From Oscillospiraceae bacterium (GTDB taxonomy: Bacteria; Bacillota_A; Clostridia; Oscillospirales; Oscillospiraceae): a DNA stretch of 7,837 nt. Position 1 is the stretch's first letter, and each line of letters opens with the position of its first letter. Shown here piece by piece: positions 1 through 6,314 of the stretch. Under the pieces are notes generated by a model, which worked only from the letters and a program-made list of their open reading frames with translations, had not been told where the DNA came from and searched no databases. The stretch is from contig SVLA01000096.1 in assembly GCA_015068175.1 (NCBI GenBank), positions 1-7,837 of the forward strand, in the 5' to 3' direction. A program made the position numbers and the translations under genes.

Positions 1-542
1 TTGCCCAAAAGCTGTCAGAGCGTATTTTAACCGAGCTTACCCAGCTGGATATGCCTCGGGTGCAGTTTTCCTGCGAATTCACGGAGTTGGAATTAACCGG
101 CAATGGTGCCGATGCAGTGGCATTCTTCATGTCCGCCAATGCCGGTGAAGCGCTGAAACCTATGAGTAAAGTAGCATCCGGCGGCGAATTGGCAAGAATC
201 ATGCTGGCCATGAAAAATGTGCTGGCGGAGAAGGACCGGATCGACACATTGATCTTTGATGAAGTGGACACCGGTGTGTCCGGCAGAGCGGCGCAAAAGG
301 TGGCCGAGAAACTGCGGGCCGTTGCCGCCCATAAGCAGGTCCTCTGCGTCACCCATCTGCCTCAGTTGGCGGCCCTGGCCAATACCCATTTCCTCATCGC
401 AAAGGCGGAACGGGAGGGACGTACATATACCACCGTGACCCCCCTGGACCTGGAGGGCAGAAAAATGGAGCTGGCCCGGATCATCGGCGGCACTAATATT
501 ACCGAAACCACCCTCAAGAGTGCTGAGGAAATGCTGGGATGA
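1..542 (+). CDS. recN: DNA repair protein RecN, C-terminal part (5' end outside window)
   Basis: RecN is an SMC-like ATPase that acts at DNA double-strand breaks in recombinational repair. The reading frame is open from the left edge (first full codon at base 3, reading AQKLSERI), so the ATG at 51 is internal and not a start. About 179 C-terminal residues are visible, against roughly 550-560 for the family. They hold the second half of the ABC head: the signature motif SGGELARI near 177-200, the Walker B segment TLIFDEVDTG with catalytic Glu near 246-275, and the switch histidine in VLCVTHLPQLAALA near 339-380. The N-terminal Walker A and the coiled coil lie outside the window. The gene ends at TGA 540-542, about 40 bases before the promoter of the next unit. 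No convincing terminator of its own was seen. The assignment rests on motif order and is very secure. Confidence 0.96.
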   Translation, partial: AQKLSERILTELTQLDMPRVQFSCEFTELELTGNGADAVAFFMSANAGEALKPMSKVASGGELARIMLAMKNVLAEKDRIDTLIFDEVDTGVSGRAAQKVAEKLRAVAAHKQVLCVTHLPQLAALANTHFLIAKAEREGRTYTTVTPLDLEGRKMELARIIGGTNITETTLKSAEEMLG

Positions 543-583
543 TCCCGTATTCGGATCCCATGGCCCTAAAAATCGGAAAACTC

Positions 584-612
584 TTGACAAAATTCACAAT
601 TTTTGATAGCAT
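584..612 (+). promoter_or_regulatory. Sigma-A-type promoter for the T-box/tyrS unit
   Basis: A perfect -35 hexamer TTGACA (584-589) is followed by a 17-base spacer and a -10 TAGCAT (607-612, 4 of 6 matches to TATAAT). Transcription would start near 618-620, just ahead of the first conserved T-box elements. The spacing and the position before a riboswitch make this a good candidate. The start site itself is inferred. Confidence 0.8.
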
Positions 613-618
613 ATTTTC

Positions 619-876
619 AACACATTGATGGGAACAAGTATGCGTTCCATTTCCCGCCAGAGAGCTGCCGGTGGGTGCAAGGCAGCGGGGAAACGCGCTG
701 AAATACCTCCCGGAGTGGCCTTCCTGAACAATGCAGTAGGGAAGGACGGGGACGCCCGAAACAGCGAAAGACGTTGTCAGACGTCATGAGGGCATAGCCG
801 TGAGGCTCTGCCGAACCAGAGGTGGTACCGCGTTGATTACGCCCTCTGTCCGCTGCGGACAGAGGGTTTCTTTTTT
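619..876 (+). promoter_or_regulatory. T-box riboswitch, tyrosine-specific (UAC specifier)
   Basis: This leader senses uncharged tRNA-Tyr and lets transcription continue when charging is low. Stem I elements appear in order: AGTA (637-640), the AGAGAG bulge region (659-664), and a distal helix GCTGCC/GGCAGC (664-669/681-686) with the GGTGGGTGCAA loop between. The specifier segment CTGAAATACCTCC places TAC (Tyr) at 704-706. Stem II is likely CCTTCC/GGAAGG (719-724/740-745). Stem III is GGCA-T-AGCC/GGCT-C-TGCC (791-799/804-812). The T-box sequence AGAGGTGGTACCGCG (818-832) forms a canonical antiterminator: AGAGG pairs with CCTCT (843-847), GCG (830-832) pairs with CGC (840-842), and the bulge TGGTACC (823-829) presents UGGU to an ACCA tRNA end. 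That fits discriminator base A73 of bacterial tRNA-Tyr. The specifier and tyrS downstream agree. This leader accounts for the whole 543-891 gap between genes. Confidence 0.96.
842..876 (+). terminator. Regulated intrinsic terminator of the T-box
   Basis: The arms CCCTCTGTCCGC and GCGGACAGAGGG (842-853 and 855-866, tight loop around CTGC) form a GC-rich hairpin followed by TTTCTTTTTT (867-876). Bases 842-848 are also the 3' arm of the antiterminator, so the two structures exclude each other. This is the decision point of the riboswitch. Confidence 0.94.
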
Positions 877-879
877 AGA

Positions 880-887
880 GAGGAGAG
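880..887 (+). promoter_or_regulatory. Ribosome binding site of the M28 peptidase gene
   Basis: The purine run around GAGGAGAG (880-887) contains a strong Shine-Dalgarno match. It lies a few bases before the ATG at 892 and supports that start. It sits just after the terminator U-run, so it is transcribed only on read-through. Confidence 0.8.
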
Positions 888-891
888 AATT

Positions 892-1827
892 ATGATCAGC
901 AAACCCATGGATGTCCTGGAACATTACCAGGTGCGCAAATCTGCCCGTCAGAAGAAGATCTTCCGGGAGGAGGTTGCTGCCTATTGTACCGATCTTGGCT
1001 ACTGCGTCAAGACAGAGAAGGGGAGCATGGGCGCGCAGAACCTGATGATCGGCGACCCGACCACCGCAAAATATCTGATCACCGCCCACTATGATACCTG
1101 CGCCCGACTGCTCATTCCCAATTTCATTACCCCCTGCAATATGCCGGTCTATCTGACCTATCAGATCCTGGTGATCGGTCTGTTCTTTTTGGCGGCGTTC
1201 CTGGTCTGTCTGCCGGTGTATCTGGCGACACAGAATGCATACGCCGCATTTTGGGCAGCTTACATCACCTACATGAGCCTTATTCTGCTGATGATCTTGG
1301 GACCGGCCAATAAGCATACGGCCAACGACAACACCTCCGGCGTGGTCACCTTATTGGAAATTGTCCGCACCATGCCGGAAATCCACCGAAATAAGGTCTG
1401 TTTCATCCTTTTCGATCTGGAAGAAGCCGGTCTTGTCGGCTCAGCATCCTACCGCAAGGCCCATAAGGCTGCCACCGACAGCCAGATCATCCTGAATCTG
1501 GATTGTGTGGGCGATGGGGATGAACTGGTCCTTTTCCCCACAAAGAAACTGAAAAACGATCCCGATACCATGGCCGCCCTGGAAAAGATCTGCGGCCAAT
1601 TCGGCCCCAAATCCCTGGCTCTGCACAAAGACGGCTTTGCCATGTACCCTTCGGATCAGAAGAATTTCCCTCTGGGCGTGGGCATCGCCGCCTTCCACCG
1701 CAATAAACTCTGCGGTCTTTACTGTGACCGCATTCACACCCACCGGGACACCGTCCTGGAACTGACCAATGTAAATATCCTGCGCGCCGCATTGACCACC
1801 CTCATTACCGGCGCCGCAGCGGAATAA
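892..1827 (+). CDS. M28-family zinc metallopeptidase with inserted transmembrane hairpin
   Basis: This is a predicted aminopeptidase-type enzyme with two metal ions, 311 aa. Co-catalytic motifs of family M28 appear in order: HYDT (His66, Asp68), ANDNTSG (bridging Asp146), FDLEEAG (Glu177 as general base and Glu178 as ligand), LDCVGDGD (Asp204) and IHTHRDT (His282 as last ligand). All expected ligands are present, so it should be active. Between the first and second motifs, residues about 85-137 form two hydrophobic segments (about 85-112 and 114-137), most likely a membrane hairpin that leaves both halves of the catalytic domain on the same side. There is no signal peptide, so the active site is probably cytoplasmic. 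The start is fixed by the strong RBS at 880-887. The gene is first in the tyrosine T-box unit and lies 9-15 bases before tyrS. The substrate is unknown; release of tyrosine or other amino acids from peptides is a guess from context. Confidence 0.88.
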   Translation: MISKPMDVLEHYQVRKSARQKKIFREEVAAYCTDLGYCVKTEKGSMGAQNLMIGDPTTAKYLITAHYDTCARLLIPNFITPCNMPVYLTYQILVIGLFFLAAFLVCLPVYLATQNAYAAFWAAYITYMSLILLMILGPANKHTANDNTSGVVTLLEIVRTMPEIHRNKVCFILFDLEEAGLVGSASYRKAHKAATDSQIILNLDCVGDGDELVLFPTKKLKNDPDTMAALEKICGQFGPKSLALHKDGFAMYPSDQKNFPLGVGIAAFHRNKLCGLYCDRIHTHRDTVLELTNVNILRAALTTLITGAAAE

Positions 1828-1828
1828 G

Positions 1829-1834
1829 AAAGGA
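1829..1834 (+). promoter_or_regulatory. Ribosome binding site deciding the tyrS start
   Basis: AAAGGA at 1829-1834 lies only 2 bases before the ATG at 1837 but 8 bases before the in-frame ATG at 1843. The spacing favours 1843 as the main start, giving an N-terminus MKLYDELVARGL typical of TyrRS. Confidence 0.65.
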
Positions 1835-1836
1835 AC

Positions 1837-3066
1837 ATGAAAATGAAACTCTATGATGAACTGGTGGCCCGGGGCCTCATTGCCCAGGTGACCAATGAAG
1901 ACGAGATCCGCGAAATGATCGACAACGGCAAGGCCACCTTCTATATTGGCTTTGACCCCACCGCCGATTCCCTTCATGTGGGCCACTTCATGGCTCTTTG
2001 CCTCATGAAGCGCCTGCAGATGGCCGGCAACAAGCCCATCGCCCTCATCGGCGGCGGTACCGCCATGATCGGCGACCCCTCCGGCCGTACCGATATGCGC
2101 TCCATGATGACCCGGGAGACCATCCAGCACAACTGCGATTGCTTCAAGAAGCAGATGGAGCGGTTCATTGAATTCGGTGAAGGCAAGGCACAGATGGTCA
2201 ACAATGCCGATTGGCTGCTGGATCTTAACTATGTGGAAGTCCTTCGTGAAGTGGGCGCCTGCTTCTCCGTCAACAATATGCTCCGCGCTGAGTGCTACAA
2301 GCAGCGCATGGAGAAGGGCCTGAGCTTCCTGGAGTTCAACTACATGATCATGCAGTCCTACGACTTCTACTATCTGTACACCCACTACGGCTGCAATATG
2401 CAGTTTGGCGGCAATGACCAGTGGAGCAACATGTTGGGCGGCACCGAGCTGATCCGCCGTAAGCTGCAGAAGGATGCCCATGCCATGACCATCACCCTCC
2501 TGCTGAATTCCGAAGGCAAGAAGATGGGCAAGACCGCTTCCGGCGCCGTGTGGCTGGATCCCAATAAGACCTCTCCCTTCGATTTCTACCAGTACTGGCG
2601 CAATGTGGGCGATGAGGATGTGATGAAGTGCATCCGCATGCTGACCTTCCTGCCCCTGGAGCAGATCGATGCCATGGCCGATTGGAAGGATGCCAAGCTG
2701 AATGAGGCAAAGGAGATCCTGGCATACGAGCTGACCAAGCTGGTCCATGGCGAGGAAGAGGCCAATAAGGCCCAGGCTGCGGCCAAGGCTCTCTTCGTGG
2801 GCGGCGGCGATGATGCCAACATGCCCACCACCGAGATCACTGCGGACAAGCTGGTGGACGGCAGGATCGGCATTCTGAACCTGATGGTTTTGTGCGGCCT
2901 GGCCCCCTCCAACAAGCAGGCCCGGCAGCTTGTGGAGCAGGGCGGTGTTATGGTCAATGACGAGAAGGTGCCCAATGCGCAGTTCACCGTCAGCGAAGAG
3001 ATGCTGAAAGCCGGTGTGAAGATCCGTAAGGGCAAGAAGGTCTTCCATAAGGCGGTGCTGGCTTAA
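1837..3066 (+). CDS. tyrS: Tyrosyl-tRNA synthetase (TyrRS)
   Basis: This class I aminoacyl-tRNA synthetase activates tyrosine with ATP and charges tRNA-Tyr in the cytoplasm. Counting from the 1837 ATG it has 409 aa. The true start is probably 1843 (407 aa), which has better RBS spacing. The N-terminal Rossmann fold has YIGFDPTADSLHVGH with the HIGH-type motif HVGH (residues 47-50). Tyrosine-pocket residues follow in YMIMQSYDF (Tyr169, Gln173, Asp176) and GGNDQW (191-196). The KMSKS loop is KMGKT (229-233), the usual form in TyrS. The C-terminal S4-like RNA-binding domain spans about 345-405 (LCGLAPSNKQARQLVEQGG). Length and motifs are standard. The gene uses a narrow codon set (mostly CTG, GCC, AAG), consistent with high expression. 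It is controlled by the upstream tyrosine T-box, and its stop overlaps the next start. Confidence 0.98.
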   Translation: MKMKLYDELVARGLIAQVTNEDEIREMIDNGKATFYIGFDPTADSLHVGHFMALCLMKRLQMAGNKPIALIGGGTAMIGDPSGRTDMRSMMTRETIQHNCDCFKKQMERFIEFGEGKAQMVNNADWLLDLNYVEVLREVGACFSVNNMLRAECYKQRMEKGLSFLEFNYMIMQSYDFYYLYTHYGCNMQFGGNDQWSNMLGGTELIRRKLQKDAHAMTITLLLNSEGKKMGKTASGAVWLDPNKTSPFDFYQYWRNVGDEDVMKCIRMLTFLPLEQIDAMADWKDAKLNEAKEILAYELTKLVHGEEEANKAQAAAKALFVGGGDDANMPTTEITADKLVDGRIGILNLMVLCGLAPSNKQARQLVEQGGVMVNDEKVPNAQFTVSEEMLKAGVKIRKGKKVFHKAVLA

Positions 3067-3518
3067 TGCTGGAACTGGCCAGGGAAGACGACTGGGCGGC
3101 TGTGAACCGCCTTTCGGTGCAGGTCCACGACCTCCACGTCCGGATGTGTCCCCAGATGTATTTCCATTGCGATGAACCTCTGGCGAAGGAGGATTATCTC
3201 CAGGCCCTTCGGGATCGTCTGTTGTATGTTGCACGGCGCAACGACACCGTGGTCGGCTATGTGCTGCTGTCCTTTATCCGCCGCGCCGGCAATGGTGTGG
3301 TGCCCCATAAGGAATTGCGGCTGGACCATATCTGTGTGGATGAAGATTTCCGCCGTCAGGGCATTGGCAGAGCCATGATCACCGACGTTCGGGCCTTAGC
3401 CAAAGCCTTCGGGTGCAGGGAGATCGTCCTGGGTGTCCATCCTCAAAATGATGATGCCGTGGTGTTTTACCAAAAGTGTGGCTTCACGATCCGCACCGTG
3501 AACCTGGAACTGAAATAA
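3066..3518 (+). CDS. GNAT-family N-acetyltransferase
   Basis: This is a small single-domain acetyl-CoA-dependent acyltransferase of 150 aa, a normal GNAT length. Motif A is clear: LDHICVDEDFRRQGIGRAMI (residues 86-105), where Arg96-x-x-Gly99-x-Gly101 binds the pyrophosphate of acetyl-CoA. Motif B is seen at NDDAVVFYQKCGF (128-140), with Tyr135 as a candidate general acid. The N-terminus (MLELAREDDWAAVNRLSVQVHDLH) matches the usual first strand and helix, which supports the ATG at 3066. That ATG shares one base with the tyrS stop (TAATG) and has no strong RBS, so translation is probably coupled to tyrS. The substrate cannot be read from sequence. RimI-type protein acetylation, or acetylation of a small amine or amino acid, are both possible. 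Confidence 0.92.
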   Translation: MLELAREDDWAAVNRLSVQVHDLHVRMCPQMYFHCDEPLAKEDYLQALRDRLLYVARRNDTVVGYVLLSFIRRAGNGVVPHKELRLDHICVDEDFRRQGIGRAMITDVRALAKAFGCREIVLGVHPQNDDAVVFYQKCGFTIRTVNLELK

Positions 3519-3524
3519 TGACAT

Positions 3525-3558
3525 GACCCCACAGACGAAACAGTCTGTGGGGTCTTTT
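3525..3558 (+). terminator. Intrinsic terminator of the tyrS unit
   Basis: A perfect 12-bp inverted repeat GACCCCACAGAC/GTCTGTGGGGTC (3525-3536/3543-3554) has a 6-base loop GAAACA and is followed by TTTT (3555-3558). It lies 6 bases after the GNAT stop and reaches the stop codon of the convergent gene. On the minus strand no U-run follows, so it is at best a weak terminator for that side. Confidence 0.85.
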
Positions 3559-6314
3559 CATACTGCTGCACCGGCGCATTCCAGCTTCCGCCGGATGGCT
3601 TCTTCCGGAGTGATTTCCCCGGTGGAGAGCATGGTCATATGAGCCACATCCATGGACCAAAGGGTCAGGAAATTCGAGGTTTTACGGCACATTTCCGAAA
3701 GATCCTCCACATTGGGCGTCCATATGGCCTGCAGGATCCCCTGGTCTGTCAACAGTTCCAGGGAATAGATGTTCTCCTGGCTCCATCGCTGGGCATAGGT
3801 GACCATATTATCATTCAAAGCCGACGGCAGGAGAGCGGTGGTGATCAGACCCACTTGTTTTACCGTGCCGCCGGGGCCAAGGATGACCATGATATGGAGT
3901 TCTTCTGGCGATGTTTCAGGACCGCAGATCATATGGAAGCATTCTTCCTCCACGCGGCGAATATCCCGGATCTTATAGTTCGGGAGGGTCTTCAGAAGAC
4001 CGAAATACACTCGTTCCGCCACCTTTCTGCGGGCGAGACGGATGATGCGCTCCATTCCCTGGAGCCGCTCCTTCTGCTGAGGGGCGGCGCACCACCGGAG
4101 GAGATGCTGCGCATCTTCGATCCTGGTCAGGAATTCTGCTTCCCGGTACGGTTTCAGGCCATAGTATTCCGCCTGGTCCAGCAATGCCTTGATCAGGTCC
4201 TGATTGGAACCGACCTCTCTGAGCTTGCTGAGCTGTAATTCGAAAAGAAGATCGATATCCTTTCGGCTGGCGCTTTTATCCTGGATCATCAGTTTGGCCA
4301 GGCGGCCGGCAAATATGGCCGCGTAGCGGGGCATTTCTTCATTGAGGACCAAATTCAAAACCTTTTTCAGCAGTTCCGTAGCCTCCTGGAGCATCGAAAA
4401 ATGGACATATGTGTCGACAAAATTTTCATATTGTTCGAACCGTTCCAGCTTTTGATCCGACTCAGAGAAACCGCGGATGGTCATTTCGTGGCAATGAATG
4501 GCCAAATGCGGTTCCTGCATCTCCCGCAGGAGCAAGGCCAATTCTGCGCAAATGGGACCTGTCCTCCAGTCACCGCGGAGATCCATGAATGTGGCTCCGT
4601 CCAACAGAATGTGGGCGATCCGGACGCTTTCGGCGCTCTTGGGACTGCGGAATAAGGAAAGAGAGACCCGGCTCCAGTTTTTCAGGATGTAGTCTCCCAG
4701 GGCCCATGAGAACTGAAGCGCATGATTTTCTTCCATGCCGTCCAAAATCCGGTTCAGTTCCGCCGGCGCGTATACGGCAAGGGCCAGGGGAGCCAGGTCG
4801 ATCAAAGCAGCGGTGGCCCCGTACGGGCAGGTCTGTTCCAGCGCTATGATCTGGGACAGATCGGCGGCAAGAACCTGGACGCGGTAGGGTGAAAGATCCG
4901 GCATCTCTTCGTTTTTTGGCAGGGAAGCGGCGCATTTAAGCCATGTTGTGACTAAATCCTGCAGGTTTCCTATGGAAATCGTTCCGTTGAGACCCATGAA
5001 TTGGTCGAACAGCTTCTGGTCCAGGATCGTTCCGCCCTGAATCAAGGCAGAAACCCCTTCCTCCAGCGCCTGAAAGGCCATTGCCTCATCTTCAGCCTTG
5101 GAATGTAATTCGTAAGCCTTCAGCAGACACTTTGCTGCGGTACTCCGATCCGCGCCATAGGCATGATATGCTGCGTTTTGGGCGGCCAGGGCGGCTTTGG
5201 ACCATTGTTCCCCGGCAATCGCCTGCCGCATTTGGTCGCCGTACTGCTGAACAAGGTTCCGGTCCTGCTCCATTCGGTCAAAAATCTGCCTGCAGTAGGA
5301 CAAATCGTTCAGCGTACATAGTTTGTCCAGCCATTCATTTTGAATCTGATGGGCCAGGGCCGTCAGACCATGTTCCCGGAAATAGGCCATTGCTTCCCAC
5401 AGGATTTTGACCAATTCATCATATTCCCGCTTGGTCCACCATACGGTCAGTTCACGGGTATAAGCGATGGCCGCCTTCATGGGGCTGCCGGAAAGCTCAT
5501 AGGCCCTGATCAAAGCCTGGAATGCCTGGGTCCGTGGTTCACGGCGCCAGGTCCGGTGGAGGGTATCGTTCAGGATATGGATGGCCCGGTCATATTCCTT
5601 CAATTCGACCAAATACCGCCCGATACTGCCGATGATGTTGGATCGGAGGACCCGGATCCCCAGGGGATCCTGGTCGGTAATCGCTTCCAACAGCTTCTCG
5701 GCTTCCGCGATGGCATCGGCGCTCCGGCCGCTCAGGTGCAGCGCTTCTGCCATATCCATCCAGCGGCGAAGGTATCGGTCCCGGTCCTCCAGACGCCGGT
5801 GATCATCCCGCAAAGCGCGGTAAATGGGGATGGTTTCTTCGTGACGGCCCAGCTTTTTCAGGCACATGGCGGTGTTGTTTCGTGCTTCCAGGAGACCGTA
5901 AAGATGGCCGATGCGTTTGGAGAGGATCTCTGAGCGGTGGTAGACCTCAAGAGCCTCCTCCACATGTTCCTGAAGAAAGAGAGCATCGCCCAAATAGCGC
6001 AGGGCGTAGTGGACATCCATGTATTGGCCGCACCGCAGGGCGGTTTCGTAATATGCGTTGGCATCGGCCAGCAGGGAAGGCCGGTGCAGATACCAGGATG
6101 CTTCGGTCCGGGAATAGAGGATCCGGCACATTTCGGCAGGGGAGGGCGCGGTTTTCGACAGAAGTTCCTCAATTTCCTTCAAAAGTGTCCGGTGATCGCG
6201 GCGCTTCAGCAGCTTCTGAAACCGCCGGCAGATCTCCTGGAATTCTTCGGTATGCACTGACAGATCCGCTGTCAGGCTGTTTTCACGCATGACTTTGCCG
6301 GTGTAATGGATCAA
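3558..6314 (-). CDS. Large TPR-like helical-repeat protein with C-terminal alpha/beta (possibly YbjN-like) domain
   Basis: I do not recognise a named family. The protein has 918 aa and no signal peptide or membrane segment, so it is probably cytoplasmic. Residues about 60-300 form tandem helix pairs of TPR character, for example YALRYLGDALFLQEHVEEAL, then ARNNTAMCLKKLGRHEETIPIY, then RWMDMAEALHLSGRSADAI, then GRYLVELKEYDRAIHIL. Residues about 300-780 are almost wholly helical, with more degenerate repeats. From about 785 the pattern changes to strands and helices (HIMVILGPGGTVKQVGLI, a helix NMVTYAQRWSQEN, strands YSLELLTDQGILQAIWTP, then a long helix). This order resembles the YbjN/type III chaperone-like fold, which is an inference. 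The start is uncertain. TTG at 6312-6314 overlaps the upstream stop (TTGA) and suggests coupling, while the internal ATG at 6288-6290 would give 910 aa. Neither has a clear RBS. It forms a unit with the preceding STAND-like gene. A binding or scaffold role is likely; no enzymatic motif was seen. Confidence 0.85.
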   Translation of the reverse strand: MIHYTGKVMRENSLTADLSVHTEEFQEICRRFQKLLKRRDHRTLLKEIEELLSKTAPSPAEMCRILYSRTEASWYLHRPSLLADANAYYETALRCGQYMDVHYALRYLGDALFLQEHVEEALEVYHRSEILSKRIGHLYGLLEARNNTAMCLKKLGRHEETIPIYRALRDDHRRLEDRDRYLRRWMDMAEALHLSGRSADAIAEAEKLLEAITDQDPLGIRVLRSNIIGSIGRYLVELKEYDRAIHILNDTLHRTWRREPRTQAFQALIRAYELSGSPMKAAIAYTRELTVWWTKREYDELVKILWEAMAYFREHGLTALAHQIQNEWLDKLCTLNDLSYCRQIFDRMEQDRNLVQQYGDQMRQAIAGEQWSKAALAAQNAAYHAYGADRSTAAKCLLKAYELHSKAEDEAMAFQALEEGVSALIQGGTILDQKLFDQFMGLNGTISIGNLQDLVTTWLKCAASLPKNEEMPDLSPYRVQVLAADLSQIIALEQTCPYGATAALIDLAPLALAVYAPAELNRILDGMEENHALQFSWALGDYILKNWSRVSLSLFRSPKSAESVRIAHILLDGATFMDLRGDWRTGPICAELALLLREMQEPHLAIHCHEMTIRGFSESDQKLERFEQYENFVDTYVHFSMLQEATELLKKVLNLVLNEEMPRYAAIFAGRLAKLMIQDKSASRKDIDLLFELQLSKLREVGSNQDLIKALLDQAEYYGLKPYREAEFLTRIEDAQHLLRWCAAPQQKERLQGMERIIRLARRKVAERVYFGLLKTLPNYKIRDIRRVEEECFHMICGPETSPEELHIMVILGPGGTVKQVGLITTALLPSALNDNMVTYAQRWSQENIYSLELLTDQGILQAIWTPNVEDLSEMCRKTSNFLTLWSMDVAHMTMLSTGEITPEEAIRRKLECAGAAV

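Noticed and set aside
536..559. Possible recN terminator (GATCC/GGATC hairpin after the stop)
   Set aside because: The stem is only about 5 bp with a 7-base loop and has no U-run after it.
784..1317. 177-codon minus-strand frame over the T-box end and M28 start
   Set aside because: It overlaps the riboswitch and the peptidase. It has no RBS or recognisable domain, and its Gln/His/Asp-rich composition looks random.
2521..2535. Non-consensus KMSKS motif (KMGKT) in TyrRS as an anomaly
   Set aside because: TyrS enzymes normally carry K-F/M-G-K-T here, so this is ordinary.
1441..3234. 597-codon open frame on the minus strand opposite the M28 gene, tyrS and the GNAT gene
   Set aside because: It is fully antisense to conserved genes with clear motifs. 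Its translation is rich in H, L, G, A and Q with no domain, as expected when a strongly codon-biased gene is read backwards.
3525..3554. Bidirectional terminator serving the minus-strand TPR-like gene too
   Set aside because: Read on the minus strand, the hairpin is followed by ATGTCATTATT with no U-run, so only the plus-strand role is supported.
3639..4238. 199-codon plus-strand frame inside the TPR-like gene
   Set aside because: It is antisense to the helical-repeat gene and shows no motif. The minus strand gives a coherent 918-aa helical protein and this frame does not. The 5340-5933 plus-strand frame is rejected for the same reason.
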